Below the pieces are notes generated by a model that saw only the letters and a program-made list of their open reading frames with translations, did not search any database and was not told the origin of the DNA. A stretch of DNA of 64,000 nucleotides. It comes from Streptomyces sp. AC558_RSS880 (GTDB taxonomy: Bacteria; Actinomycetota; Actinomycetes; Streptomycetales; Streptomycetaceae). The first letter of the stretch is position 1. Each line of letters starts with the position of its first letter. The stretch spans positions 17,432-81,431 of the forward strand of contig NZ_JAGMUJ010000013.1 of the NCBI RefSeq assembly GCF_019049255.1, given 5' to 3'. Made by a program: the position numbers and the translations under genes. Below are positions 24,882 through 33,054 of the stretch, piece by piece.

Positions 24882-27297
24882 CGGCGTCCACCTCACCGGG
24901 CACGAGTTCCACGTCGTGCACCAGTGGACCGTCCGTCACGGTCACGTGTGCCGCGCGGGAGCCGAGCGGGGTCGCCGTGGCCGCGAGCAGATAGGTGCCC
25001 GGGGCCGGTACGGAGACGATGTACGAGCCGTCGGCGAGGGAGACCACACGGTCCAGCTGGCGGCCGCCCGAGGTCAGCAGGGTGAGGGCGGCACCCTCGA
25101 CGGGTTCGCCGTCGGCCGTGCGGACGAAGCCGTGGACCACCGAGGAGGGACCCTCGTGCCGGGCGGGGCCCTGCTCGGCCGCCACGGCCTCCTCCTTCGG
25201 TTCGACCGCCAGGTGCGGCAGCCGCTTCTCCAGCCCGGCCGGCAGCCACCAGTTGGACTTCCCGAGCAGGTGCATCACGGCCGGCACCAGTGCCGTACGC
25301 AGGATGAACGCGTCCAGGGCGACCGCGGCGGCCAGTCCCACGCCCGCCATGGCGGCGCCGTAGTCGCCGCTGAGCACGAAGGCGAGGAAGACGCAGACCA
25401 TGATCAGAGCAGCGGAGTTGATGACGCGGCTGGTCTCCGCGAGGCCGACGCGCACCGCGCGGGCGTTGTCCCGGGTGTGCACCCACTCCTCGTGCATCCG
25501 GCTCACCAGGAACACCTGGTAGTCCATGGAGAGCCCGAACAGCAGCGACAGCATGATGATCGGCAGGAAGGACGCGATGGGGCCCTCCTTGCCGAGGCCC
25601 AGCAGGTCCAGGCCGTAACCCCACTGGAAGATCATCACCAGGACGCCGAAGGAGGCCGCCGCCGCGAGCAGGTTCATCACGGCGGCCGTCAGCGGCACCA
25701 CCAGGGAACGGAACGCGAGCAGCAGGAGCAGGAAGCCCAGGCCGATGATCGTGCCGATGAACAGCGGCAGCCGTTCGCCGGTCACCGTCGCGAAGTCCTT
25801 GGACACCGCGGTCACCCCGCCGACGTGGGCCTCCACGCCCGCGCCCGGGATGACGTCCTCGCGCAGGGTGTCGATGAGCCGGTCCGTCTCCGCGTCCTGC
25901 GGGGACGTGGTGGGGACGACCTGGATGACGCTGACACCGTTCGCGGGCGGTACGGCGGCGACCTGGGCGACGCCCTCGGTCTTCTCCAGGACCGTCACCA
26001 GGTCGTCGGACGCCTCGCCGTCCACGACCACCTGCAGCGGGCCGTTGAAGCCGGGCCCGAAGCCCTCGGCGAGCAGGTCGTAGGCCTTCCTGGTGGTCAT
26101 GGAGGCCTCGTCGTTGCCCTGGTCCACGGTGCCCAGGCGCAGCGACAGCAGCGGGACGGCGAGCGCCGCCATCAGGACCACGGCCAGGACGGCCACGGAC
26201 CGCGGGCGGCGCTGGACGCCCGCGGACCAGCGCGCGGCGAGACCGCTCACCGCCTCGGTCTCCGGCCCCTGCGCCGCGAGCCTGCGGCGCTGGCGGCGGC
26301 TGAGCACCCGGTGCCCGAGCAGGCCGAGCAGCGCGGGCAGCAGGGTGACGGCGGCGAGCACGCTCAGCACGACGGTGAGCGTGGTGCCGATGACCACGCC
26401 GTCCAGGAACCGCAGGTTCGTCACCAGCATCCCGGCGAGGGCGATGCACACCGTGCCGCCCGCGAACAGCACCGCCCGGCCGGAGGTGTTGAGGGCGGTG
26501 ACCGCCGCCTCCTCCGGATCGGCGCCGCGCAGGATGCCGCGCCGGTGCCGGGTGACGATGAACAGGGCGTAGTCGATGCCGACGCCGAGACCGATCAGCG
26601 TGGAGAGCAGCGTGGCGAGTTCGGGGACGTTCGTGACATGGCTGAGCAGCTGGGTGCCGAACATGCCGGTGCCGACGCCGAAGACGGCGACCACGATCGG
26701 CAGCAGCATCGCGAAGAGCGACCCGAAGGCCACGAACAGCACGACCGCGGCGGCCAGGATGCCGACCAGCTCGGCCGTGCCCGTCGGCGGTTCCTGGACG
26801 CGCGTGATGGCCTGGCCGCCCAGCTCCACCTGGAGCCCGTCGCGCGCGGCGTCCTGCGCGGTGTCGACGACGTCCTGGACCAGCTCCTTCGGCACGGCGT
26901 CCGCCTGCTCGGCGAACGTGACCTGCGCGTAGGCGGTCCGCCCGTCCTCGCTGATCTGCGCCGCGCCCTGCTCACCGTAGGGGTCGGTGACGTCGCCGAC
27001 GCCCTCCATGCGACCGATCTCCGCCAGCGCCGGCTCGATCCGGGACCGTACGGAGTCGTCCCGCACGGAGCCCTCGTCGACCTTCCACACCACGGTGTCG
27101 GTGTCACCGGCGCGTTCCGGGAACGCCTTCTCCATCAGGTCGATCGCCCGCTTGGAGTCCGTGTCCGGCAGCGAGAAGACCTCCGCGTAGTTCGTGCCCG
27201 CGCTGCTCGCCGAAACCCCCAGTCCGAACAGCGCCCCCACCCACAGCAACAGGACCACCAGCCGATGCCGATAGCACCAGCGTGCCAATACCGCCAC
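24874..27297 (-). CDS. MMPL family RND-type exporter with C-terminal carboxypeptidase-regulatory-like domain
   Basis: 807 residues from GTG 27297, chosen for the AGGAG site six bases upstream. Twelve membrane helices are arranged as two MMPL repeats, each with the conserved Asp-Tyr pair in its transmembrane core: LGVGIDYALFIVTRHRR and GLSMDYQVFLVSRMHEE. Two periplasmic-type loops separate helices 1-2 and 7-8. An added C-terminal module (GFVRTADGEPVEGAALTLLTSGGRQLDRVVSLADGSYIVSVPAPGTYLLAATATP) is a beta-sandwich of the carboxypeptidase-regulatory type, unusual for this family. The substrate is probably a lipid or hydrophobic metabolite. It is divergent from a two-component system, which probably controls it. 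Confidence 0.9.
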   Translation of the reverse strand: MAVLARWCYRHRLVVLLLWVGALFGLGVSASSAGTNYAEVFSLPDTDSKRAIDLMEKAFPERAGDTDTVVWKVDEGSVRDDSVRSRIEPALAEIGRMEGVGDVTDPYGEQGAAQISEDGRTAYAQVTFAEQADAVPKELVQDVVDTAQDAARDGLQVELGGQAITRVQEPPTGTAELVGILAAAVVLFVAFGSLFAMLLPIVVAVFGVGTGMFGTQLLSHVTNVPELATLLSTLIGLGVGIDYALFIVTRHRRGILRGADPEEAAVTALNTSGRAVLFAGGTVCIALAGMLVTNLRFLDGVVIGTTLTVVLSVLAAVTLLPALLGLLGHRVLSRRQRRRLAAQGPETEAVSGLAARWSAGVQRRPRSVAVLAVVLMAALAVPLLSLRLGTVDQGNDEASMTTRKAYDLLAEGFGPGFNGPLQVVVDGEASDDLVTVLEKTEGVAQVAAVPPANGVSVIQVVPTTSPQDAETDRLIDTLREDVIPGAGVEAHVGGVTAVSKDFATVTGERLPLFIGTIIGLGFLLLLLAFRSLVVPLTAAVMNLLAAAASFGVLVMIFQWGYGLDLLGLGKEGPIASFLPIIMLSLLFGLSMDYQVFLVSRMHEEWVHTRDNARAVRVGLAETSRVINSAALIMVCVFLAFVLSGDYGAAMAGVGLAAAVALDAFILRTALVPAVMHLLGKSNWWLPAGLEKRLPHLAVEPKEEAVAAEQGPARHEGPSSVVHGFVRTADGEPVEGAALTLLTSGGRQLDRVVSLADGSYIVSVPAPGTYLLAATATPLGSRAAHVTVTDGPLVHDVELVPGEVDAVN

Positions 27298-27387
27298 GTG
27301 ACTACTCCTTTGTCGCTCGGTCGGTCCCCCAGGTCCTGGGCAGCAGAATCGACGGCGGCACCCGCGCGGGGACACGACTCGGGCGGG

Positions 27388-27409
27388 ACTCTCAAGGAAC
27401 TCCAAAGCG
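27388..27409. promoter_or_regulatory. 11-bp-spaced direct repeat, candidate OmpR-type operator
   Basis: Two related half-sites, ACTCTCAAGGA at 27388 and ACTCCAAAGCG at 27399, repeat at 11-bp spacing, as OmpR/PhoB-type regulators prefer. The site lies between the divergent MMPL and response-regulator genes. Confidence 0.5.
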
Positions 27410-27451
27410 AACACCGGTACGACCGACGGCGGTTCCGCCGATACTGGGGGC

Positions 27452-28141
27452 ATGACGACAGCTCCCGGCACCGTGCTGGTCGTGGAGGACGAGGAGAGCA
27501 TCGCGGACGTCCTCGCCATCGCCCTGCGCTACCACCGTTTCGAGGTCATGACCGCGGGCACGGTCCGCGAGGCGCTCGCGCTGACCGAGCACACCCGCCC
27601 CGACGCCGCCCTCCTCGACGTGATGCTGCCGGACGGCGACGGCCGCGCCCTCGGCCGTGAACTGCGGTCCCGGCGGCCGGAGCTGGCGCTGGTGTTCCTC
27701 ACCGCGCGGGACGCGCCCGCCGAGGTCGTCGGCGCGCTCGGCTTCGGCGACGACTACATCACCAAGCCGTTCAACATCGACGAGGTCGTCGCCCGGATCA
27801 CCGCCGTACTGCGCCGCACCCGCCCCGCCGACGTCCTCCCGCAGCGGGCGCCGCTGCGCCACGGCGACCTGGAACTGGACGAGACGACGTACTCGGTGCG
27901 CCGCGCGGGCCGCTCGGTCGAACTCACCCCCACCGAGTACGCGCTGCTGCGCTTCCTGGTGCGCAACGGCGGACGGATCGTGCCGAAGGAACAACTGCTG
28001 CGCCACGTCTGGCAGTACGAGCACACCCCGGCCGAGTCGACCGTCGTCGAGACCTACATCAGCTATCTGCGGCGCAAACTCGACACCCTGGGCCCGCCGG
28101 TGATCACCACCCGGCGCGGGGTCGGGTACGGCCTGACGTGA
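27452..28141 (+). CDS. OmpR/PhoB-family response regulator
   Basis: 229 residues. The receiver domain shows the acidic pair in VLVVEDEES, the phospho-acceptor Asp56 in AALLDVMLPDGDG, the Thr in LVFLTARD and the Lys in DDYITKPF. The winged-helix output domain reads LELDETTYSVRRAGRSVELTPTEYALLRFLVRNGGRIVPKEQLLRHVW and ends with YISYLRRKLDTLGPPVITTRRGVGYGL. It overlaps the sensor kinase gene by 4 bases (GTGA), so the pair is co-translated. A direct repeat upstream fits autoregulation and control of the divergent MMPL exporter. Confidence 0.95.
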   Translation: MTTAPGTVLVVEDEESIADVLAIALRYHRFEVMTAGTVREALALTEHTRPDAALLDVMLPDGDGRALGRELRSRRPELALVFLTARDAPAEVVGALGFGDDYITKPFNIDEVVARITAVLRRTRPADVLPQRAPLRHGDLELDETTYSVRRAGRSVELTPTEYALLRFLVRNGGRIVPKEQLLRHVWQYEHTPAESTVVETYISYLRRKLDTLGPPVITTRRGVGYGLT

Positions 28142-29664
28142 GGCTCCCGATCCGGAAGCCGGGCCGCGGGCGCGGCATCCACTCGCTGCGCGGGGCGCTG
28201 ACCCTGGCGAACGTGGTGCTGCTGGCCCTCGGCATCGTGGCGGCCACCGTGGTGAGCGTGATGGGCATGCGCTACTACCTGCTGGACCAGATCGACACGG
28301 AGCTGACCCGGACCCGGGACTCGCTGGGCGGCACGGAGCTGACGCTGCGCCAGATCGACTCGCTGAGCGTGCTGAGTTTCTTCCGCGACCGGGTGGATCC
28401 GGACTGGAACCGGGAGGACGACCCGGACTCGATCTTCGCCGCCGTGAACACCCGGGGCGAGCCCGTCGGCATCCTCGGCTTCGCACCGACCGACGCACAA
28501 CGCGACCTGGCCGACGCGGTGGGCGACGCGCGCACCCTGCTCCAGGACCCGGAACCGCACGACGTCACCGTGCGCGGCGCCACCTACCGCGTCACCGCCA
28601 CCCGGCTCGCGGACGGCACGTACATCCTGATCGCCGGCTCCACCGAGGCGGTGCACCACGCCATCGCCAAGGTGGTCAAGTTCGACCTGACCATCGGGAC
28701 GCTGCTGTTGCTGCTGCTGGCCTGCCTGACCATGATCAGCGTGCGGCGGCGGATGCGGCCGCTGGAGGACATGGTGGAGACCTCGTCGGCGATCGCGGAG
28801 GGCGACCTGACCCGGCGGGTGCCCTCCAGCCGGGAGACGATCCTCGAGGTGGAGCAACTGCGGATCGCCCTCAACTCGATGCTCCAGCAGGTGGAGTCGG
28901 CGTACCGGACGCGTGAGCGCAGCGCGGCCCAGCTGCGGCGGTTCGTCGCCGACGCCTCGCACGAACTGCGGACGCCCCTGGCCGCGATACGCGGCTACCT
29001 CCAGCTGTACGACCGGGGGATGCTGCGCGAGCCGACGGAGCGCAAGCGGGCCTGGGACCGGATGATGGCGGAGTCCGACCGCATGGGGCGACTGGTCGAC
29101 GAGCTGCTGGTGCTGGCCCGCCTGGACCAGCGTCCCGAACTGCGGCTGCGGAACGTGGACGTGTGCCGGCTGATGCGGGACGCGGCGGAGGACCTGCGGG
29201 TGCAGCAGCCGGAGCGGGCGGTGACCGTGGACGCGGACGGCTCGGTGCTGGTGCACGCGGACGAGGCGGGGCTGCGGCAGGTCCTGGGGAACCTGCTGGG
29301 CAATGTGCGTACGCACACTCCGGCGGACGTCGCGGTACGGCTCGGGGTGGTCCGCGCGGACGGGACGGTGCGGCTGTCCGTGGCGGACGACGGGCCGGGG
29401 CTCGCGGCGGAGGACGCGGCGCGCGTCTTCGACCGCTTCTTCCGTGCCGGCGGGGGTGCGGGGAGCGGTCTCGGCATGGCGATCGTGCAGGGCGTGGTGC
29501 GGGCGCACGGGGGTGAGGTGTCGGTGCGGACGGCGCCGGGCGAGGGGCTGGAGGTGACCGTGACGCTGCCGGCCCGGCCGGGAGCGTGCCCGACGGACGA
29601 CGGGACGACGACGACCGTCCCGGAGCCGGCGCCGGCACCCGCTCCGTCGAGCCGCACGGCATGA
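28138..29664 (+). CDS. Sensor histidine kinase of two-component system
   Basis: 508 residues from GTG 28138. Two membrane helices (LTLANVVLLALGIVAATVVSVMG and LTIGTLLLLLLACLTMISV) flank an extracytoplasmic sensor domain of about 140 residues. A HAMP-like linker (RRRMRPLEDMVETSSAIAEGDLTRRVP) follows. The HisKA phospho-acceptor site is DASHELRTPLAAIRGYL; HATPase motifs are LRQVLGNLLGNVRTHT (N box), VADDGPGL (G1) and FFRAGGGAGSGLGMAIVQ. A Pro/Thr-rich tail ends the protein. It phosphorylates the response regulator encoded upstream. The ligand is unknown, but the link to an MMPL exporter suggests envelope or lipid stress. Confidence 0.94.
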   Translation: MRLPIRKPGRGRGIHSLRGALTLANVVLLALGIVAATVVSVMGMRYYLLDQIDTELTRTRDSLGGTELTLRQIDSLSVLSFFRDRVDPDWNREDDPDSIFAAVNTRGEPVGILGFAPTDAQRDLADAVGDARTLLQDPEPHDVTVRGATYRVTATRLADGTYILIAGSTEAVHHAIAKVVKFDLTIGTLLLLLLACLTMISVRRRMRPLEDMVETSSAIAEGDLTRRVPSSRETILEVEQLRIALNSMLQQVESAYRTRERSAAQLRRFVADASHELRTPLAAIRGYLQLYDRGMLREPTERKRAWDRMMAESDRMGRLVDELLVLARLDQRPELRLRNVDVCRLMRDAAEDLRVQQPERAVTVDADGSVLVHADEAGLRQVLGNLLGNVRTHTPADVAVRLGVVRADGTVRLSVADDGPGLAAEDAARVFDRFFRAGGGAGSGLGMAIVQGVVRAHGGEVSVRTAPGEGLEVTVTLPARPGACPTDDGTTTTVPEPAPAPAPSSRTA

Positions 29665-29671
29665 GGCCGGG

Positions 29672-29878
29672 TCACTCCCCGGCGGCCGTGAGGTCGGCGA
29701 CCCGGGCGGTGCGCGCGCCGAGCGCGGTCAGCCGGTCGAGGGCCTCGCGGTGCCGCGCCTCGTCGGGGCTCGCGGTGACGTCCTCGACGACGACCTCACC
29801 ACCGACCGGCCCCCACTTCATGTCGACGATCCACCACTGCAGATCGATCAGCACCAGCGCCGTACGAACATGACCCAT
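29672..29878 (-). CDS. Short protein resembling the N-terminus of isochorismatase-like hydrolases (68 aa)
   Basis: ATG 29878 is preceded by a strong GGGGGAG site, supporting expression. The start RTALVLIDLQWWIVDMKWGP resembles the first strand of isochorismatase-family proteins (ALLVIDMQ), but only 68 residues are present and the catalytic Lys and Cys regions are missing. The rest (VVVEDVTASPDEARHREALDRLTALGARTARVADLTAAGE) is helical. It may be a genuine small protein or a remnant of a larger hydrolase. It lies between the histidine kinase gene and an inverted-repeat element. Confidence 0.5.
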   Translation of the reverse strand: MGHVRTALVLIDLQWWIVDMKWGPVGGEVVVEDVTASPDEARHREALDRLTALGARTARVADLTAAGE

Positions 29879-29904
29879 TGACTCCCCCTAGCTGCGGGCA
29901 GTCG

Positions 29905-30008
29905 TGCCTCCCCCAGGGCCCGAAAGGGCCTGGGAGGTACCCCCAGGGCGGCACGGGTGGGCGATGGGGGTACCTCCCGCTCGAGCGAAGTCGAGAGTGG
30001 GGGAGGCA
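29905..30008. repeat. 104-bp intergenic inverted-repeat (REP/MITE-like) element
   Basis: The element has 11-bp perfect terminal inverted repeats (TGCCTCCCCCA at 29905 and its complement at 29998) and a nested perfect 14-bp inverted repeat (29932-29945 with 29965-29978). Each half also folds on itself: 29907-29937 and 29973-30006, the latter containing the ctcgagcgaagtcgag core common in Streptomyces intergenic regions. No transposase is nearby. It lies between two convergent or unlinked genes and may act as a bidirectional terminator. Confidence 0.7.
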
Positions 30009-30056
30009 TCCGCAAGCGCGGGTGAGCGAAACCCACCCCCGGCCCGCACCAACGCC

Positions 30057-31400
30057 TCACGCCTGCTTGGATGCCAGCTCGATCACCGTGACGTCCGACG
30101 GCGCACCCACCCGCGTGGGCGGCCCCCACGCCCCCGCACCCCGGCTGACGTACAGCTGGGTGTCGCCGTACCGATCGAGCCCCGCCAGAGTGGGATTGGC
30201 CAGACCGGCCACAAGGTTGCCGGGGAACAGCTGCCCACCGTGGGTGTGCCCGGACAGCTGAAGGTCGACACCGTGGTCGACGGCATCATGGATCTGCACC
30301 GGCTGATGGGCGAGCAACACACACGCCCGCCCCCGATCCCGGTCACCGAGCGCCTTCGCGTAGTCCGGACCCTGCCCCTCGTCCTCGCCGGCCACGTCGT
30401 TGACCCCCGCCAGGTCGAAGTGCGGCAGCTCCGTGCGGGCGTTCTCCAGCGGGTTCAGCCCGAGCCGCCGCACCTCCTCGACCCACTGCTCGGCGCCGGA
30501 GAAGTACTCGTGGTTGCCCGTGACGAAGAACGAGCCGTGACGTGCCCTCAGCTGCGCCAGCGGGGCCGCGGCCGGGCCGAGGTCCTTCACGCTCCCGTCC
30601 ACCAGGTCGCCGACGACCGCGATCAGGTCCGGCTGGGTCGAGTTGATCGTGTCGACGACCTTCTGCGCGAAGCCGCGCCCGAGCACCGGCCCGAGGTGGA
30701 TGTCGCTGACCACCGCGATGCGGTAACCGTGCGCCGCGCGGGGAAGCTTGGCGAGCGGCACGGTGACCCGCTTCACCCGCGGACCGCGCAGCACGCCGTA
30801 CGTCCCGTAGCCGACGGTCCCCACGGCCGCCGCGGCGGCGGCCCCGCCGACGACACGGGAGACGAACAGACGCCGGGAAGGGCCGGCGGGCGCTTCCTGC
30901 GGGTTCTGCGAGTTCTGCGGCTCCTGCGGCTCCTGCGGGCCGGACGCACCGCCGTCGGCCGCCGGTCCGTCCCCGGGCGCGCCGTCACCCGGCACACCGC
31001 CCGGACCGCGCCCCGTGCCCTGCCCGGCCGGTATCGGCTCCGGCCGCGCCGGTACGGGCGCCGCCTCCGAAGTCCCCGCCCGCCGGTCCAGGATCCGCCG
31101 CAGCACCGGGCGCACCAGCTCGCCCGCGAGCACCGCCAGCAGCAGGTACAGGGCCAGGGCCAGCCATAGGAAGCCGGGCCAGGCCAGGACCTGCTGGAGC
31201 CAGAAGGGGGCCCCGCCGCGCTCGGCGACGAGGGCCCCGACGGTCAGCACCCAGCCGCCGACGATCACCACGGCGCCCGCGCGGCGCACCGCGCCCGGGC
31301 CCTTCGTGGTGTCCCGGAACAGACGCCGCCACACGTACCAGTTGCCCGTCACCAGGACGGCCACGACCAGTAGCGCGATGAGTACGAAAACGATGGCCAC
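30057..31400 (-). CDS. Membrane-anchored calcineurin-type metallophosphoesterase
   Basis: 447 residues. Up to four hydrophobic segments lie in the N-terminal 110 residues (VFVLIALLVVAVLVTGNWYVW, AVVIVGGWVLTVGALVA and LWLALALYLLLAVLAGELV), then a Pro/Gly/Gln-rich linker and a further hydrophobic stretch after SRRLFVSRVVGG. The catalytic domain carries all five metallophosphoesterase motifs: VVSDIHLG, VVGDLVDG, VTGNHEYF, LLAHQP and LSGHTHGGQ. Related YkuE/YaeI-type enzymes act on phospholipid or lipid-linked substrates at the membrane, which fits the topology. It may share a transcript with the small membrane protein gene (31425-31673). Confidence 0.9.
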   Translation of the reverse strand: MAIVFVLIALLVVAVLVTGNWYVWRRLFRDTTKGPGAVRRAGAVVIVGGWVLTVGALVAERGGAPFWLQQVLAWPGFLWLALALYLLLAVLAGELVRPVLRRILDRRAGTSEAAPVPARPEPIPAGQGTGRGPGGVPGDGAPGDGPAADGGASGPQEPQEPQNSQNPQEAPAGPSRRLFVSRVVGGAAAAAAVGTVGYGTYGVLRGPRVKRVTVPLAKLPRAAHGYRIAVVSDIHLGPVLGRGFAQKVVDTINSTQPDLIAVVGDLVDGSVKDLGPAAAPLAQLRARHGSFFVTGNHEYFSGAEQWVEEVRRLGLNPLENARTELPHFDLAGVNDVAGEDEGQGPDYAKALGDRDRGRACVLLAHQPVQIHDAVDHGVDLQLSGHTHGGQLFPGNLVAGLANPTLAGLDRYGDTQLYVSRGAGAWGPPTRVGAPSDVTVIELASKQA

Positions 31401-31424
31401 GAGGCGGAGTTCCCCTGTTCCCGG

Positions 31425-31673
31425 TCAGGACGTCCGTGACGTCCGGCTCAGTGCGCGCAGTCCGCGCAACCCGATGCCCCCGATGACCGTCCCCAATACG
31501 AAGGAGACGACGGCGAGCGTCAGGTGAACGAAGAAGTACGCCGTCGGGTGCCCGTCCTCGAACGCGAGTCCGCTGCTGTCCTTGACCAGGTTCTTGACGA
31601 AAGTGACCCAGATGACCCAGCTCCACACCCCGAAGGCGAGCAGGAACCAGGAGACGGGGCGGCTGAGCTTCAT
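31425..31673 (-). CDS. Small two-helix membrane protein (SCO-type conserved, 82 aa)
   Basis: ATG 31673, with ACTGGA upstream. The protein has two membrane helices, PVSWFLLAFGVWSWVIWVTFVKNLV and FFVHLTLAVVSFVLGTVIGGIGLRGL, and a short acidic loop (KDSSGLAFEDGHPTA). The Trp-rich first helix is characteristic of a family kept throughout Streptomyces. No catalytic residues are apparent. It lies 24 bp upstream of the metallophosphoesterase gene and is divergent from the D,D-carboxypeptidase gene, suggesting a cell-envelope context. Function unknown. Confidence 0.8.
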   Translation of the reverse strand: MKLSRPVSWFLLAFGVWSWVIWVTFVKNLVKDSSGLAFEDGHPTAYFFVHLTLAVVSFVLGTVIGGIGLRGLRALSRTSRTS

Positions 31674-31743
31674 ATGTCCAGTATCACCGGGCGGTGTCCG
31701 GATCCTTGCCCGGGGTGGGGGCCTGCCCGGGACTTCGTCAGGT

Positions 31744-33054
31744 ATGGCATGTACGTTTCCGGTCGTGCCCGCACCCAAGAACACCGTCCGGCGATCGCTG
31801 CTGGTCGCCTCCGCCGTCCTGTTGTCCACCGCGCTGACCGCACCCGTCGCGCTCGCGGCCCCGAAACCGTCGACGAGTCCGTCGGCCACGCCCCCGGCGA
31901 ACATGTCCAAGGTGGGCGGCGCCCGGCTCGGCCAGGCGGGGACGCAGGTCAACCTCGCGAGCGGGGTGCCGGTGCTGCCGAAGGACCTGTCGGCCCGCTC
32001 CTGGATCGTCGCCGACGCCGAGTCGGGTGAGGTGCTCGCCGCGCACAACGCGCACTGGCGGCTGGCCCCGGCGAGCACGCTGAAGATGCTGTTCGCCGAC
32101 ACGCTGCTGCCGAAGTGGCCCAGGACGACGGAGCACAAGGTCGAGCCGTCCGACCTGGCCGGGGTCGGCTCCGGTTCCAGCATGGTCGGCATCAAGGAGG
32201 ACGAGACGTACACCGTCCACGACCTGTGGCTGGGTGTCTTCCTCCGCTCCGGCAACGACGCGGTGCACGTGCTGTCGGCGATGAACGGCGGCGTCGAGAA
32301 CACCGTCGAGGAGATGAACGCGCACGCCGAGGAGCTCCAGGCCCTCGACACCCACGTGGTCAGCCCCGACGGTTACGACGCCCCGAAGCAGGTGTCGTCC
32401 GCCTACGACCTGACGCTGATCGCCCGTTCCGGGCTGCAGAAGAAGGACTTCCGGGAGTACAGCTCGACGGTCAGGGCGCGGTTCCCCGGTGAGACGAAGA
32501 AGAACAAGAAGGGCAAGAAGGTCCGCGGGTCCTTCGAGATCCAGAACACCAACCGGCTGCTGGCCGGCGACACCGACGTGCCGGTCTACCAGGGCATAGC
32601 CGGTGTGAAGAACGGCAACACCACCAACGCGGGCGCCACCTTCACCGGTGTCGCCGAGCGGGACGGCAAGGTACTGCTGGTCACCGTGATGAACCCGCAG
32701 AAAAACGTGAGCAACGGGGTCTACAAGGAGACCGCGAAGCTCCTCGACTGGGGTTTCAAGGCGGCCGGCAAGGTCGAGCCGGTGGGCGAGCTGGTGCGGC
32801 CGAGGAGCGCGGCGCAGGCCAGTGCCCAGCCGGGCCCGTCCGCCTCTCCCGGTGAGGCCGGGGGCACCGGGGACGGTGCCGTCGCGGCCGGGGCGAAGCC
32901 GGTGACGACCGCCGCGTCGGGCGGTGGCACCGACGGCATCGGGGTCGCGCTGGGCATCGCCGGCGGGGTGGTCGTGCTGCTCGCGGGCGGTGCGTTCCTG
33001 GTCAACCGGCGCTGGCCGCTGCCGGACCTGGTGCGCCGCCGCTCGCGTCCGTGA
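31744..33054 (+). CDS. D-alanyl-D-alanine carboxypeptidase (S11, low-molecular-mass PBP)
   Basis: About 436 residues from ATG 31744 (GTG 31765 possible; neither has a strong ribosome site). The signal peptide is RRSLLVASAVLLSTALTAPVALAA. The active-site Ser is in ASTLKM (SxxK, residues 111-114), followed by the SGN motif in LRSGNDAVHVL and the KxG-type motif KNGNTTNAG. After a Pro/Ala-rich linker a C-terminal membrane helix (IGVALGIAGGVVVLLAGGAFLV) and a basic tail anchor the protein. It removes the terminal D-Ala from peptidoglycan stem peptides. Its 3' end overlaps the convergent YihY gene by 53 bp. Confidence 0.92.
   Translation: MACTFPVVPAPKNTVRRSLLVASAVLLSTALTAPVALAAPKPSTSPSATPPANMSKVGGARLGQAGTQVNLASGVPVLPKDLSARSWIVADAESGEVLAAHNAHWRLAPASTLKMLFADTLLPKWPRTTEHKVEPSDLAGVGSGSSMVGIKEDETYTVHDLWLGVFLRSGNDAVHVLSAMNGGVENTVEEMNAHAEELQALDTHVVSPDGYDAPKQVSSAYDLTLIARSGLQKKDFREYSSTVRARFPGETKKNKKGKKVRGSFEIQNTNRLLAGDTDVPVYQGIAGVKNGNTTNAGATFTGVAERDGKVLLVTVMNPQKNVSNGVYKETAKLLDWGFKAAGKVEPVGELVRPRSAAQASAQPGPSASPGEAGGTGDGAVAAGAKPVTTAASGGGTDGIGVALGIAGGVVVLLAGGAFLVNRRWPLPDLVRRRSRP

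Noticed and set aside
24916..27660. 914-residue frame antisense to the MMPL gene
   Set aside because: His/Gln/Gly/Arg-rich shadow; the MMPL repeats on the other strand are clear.
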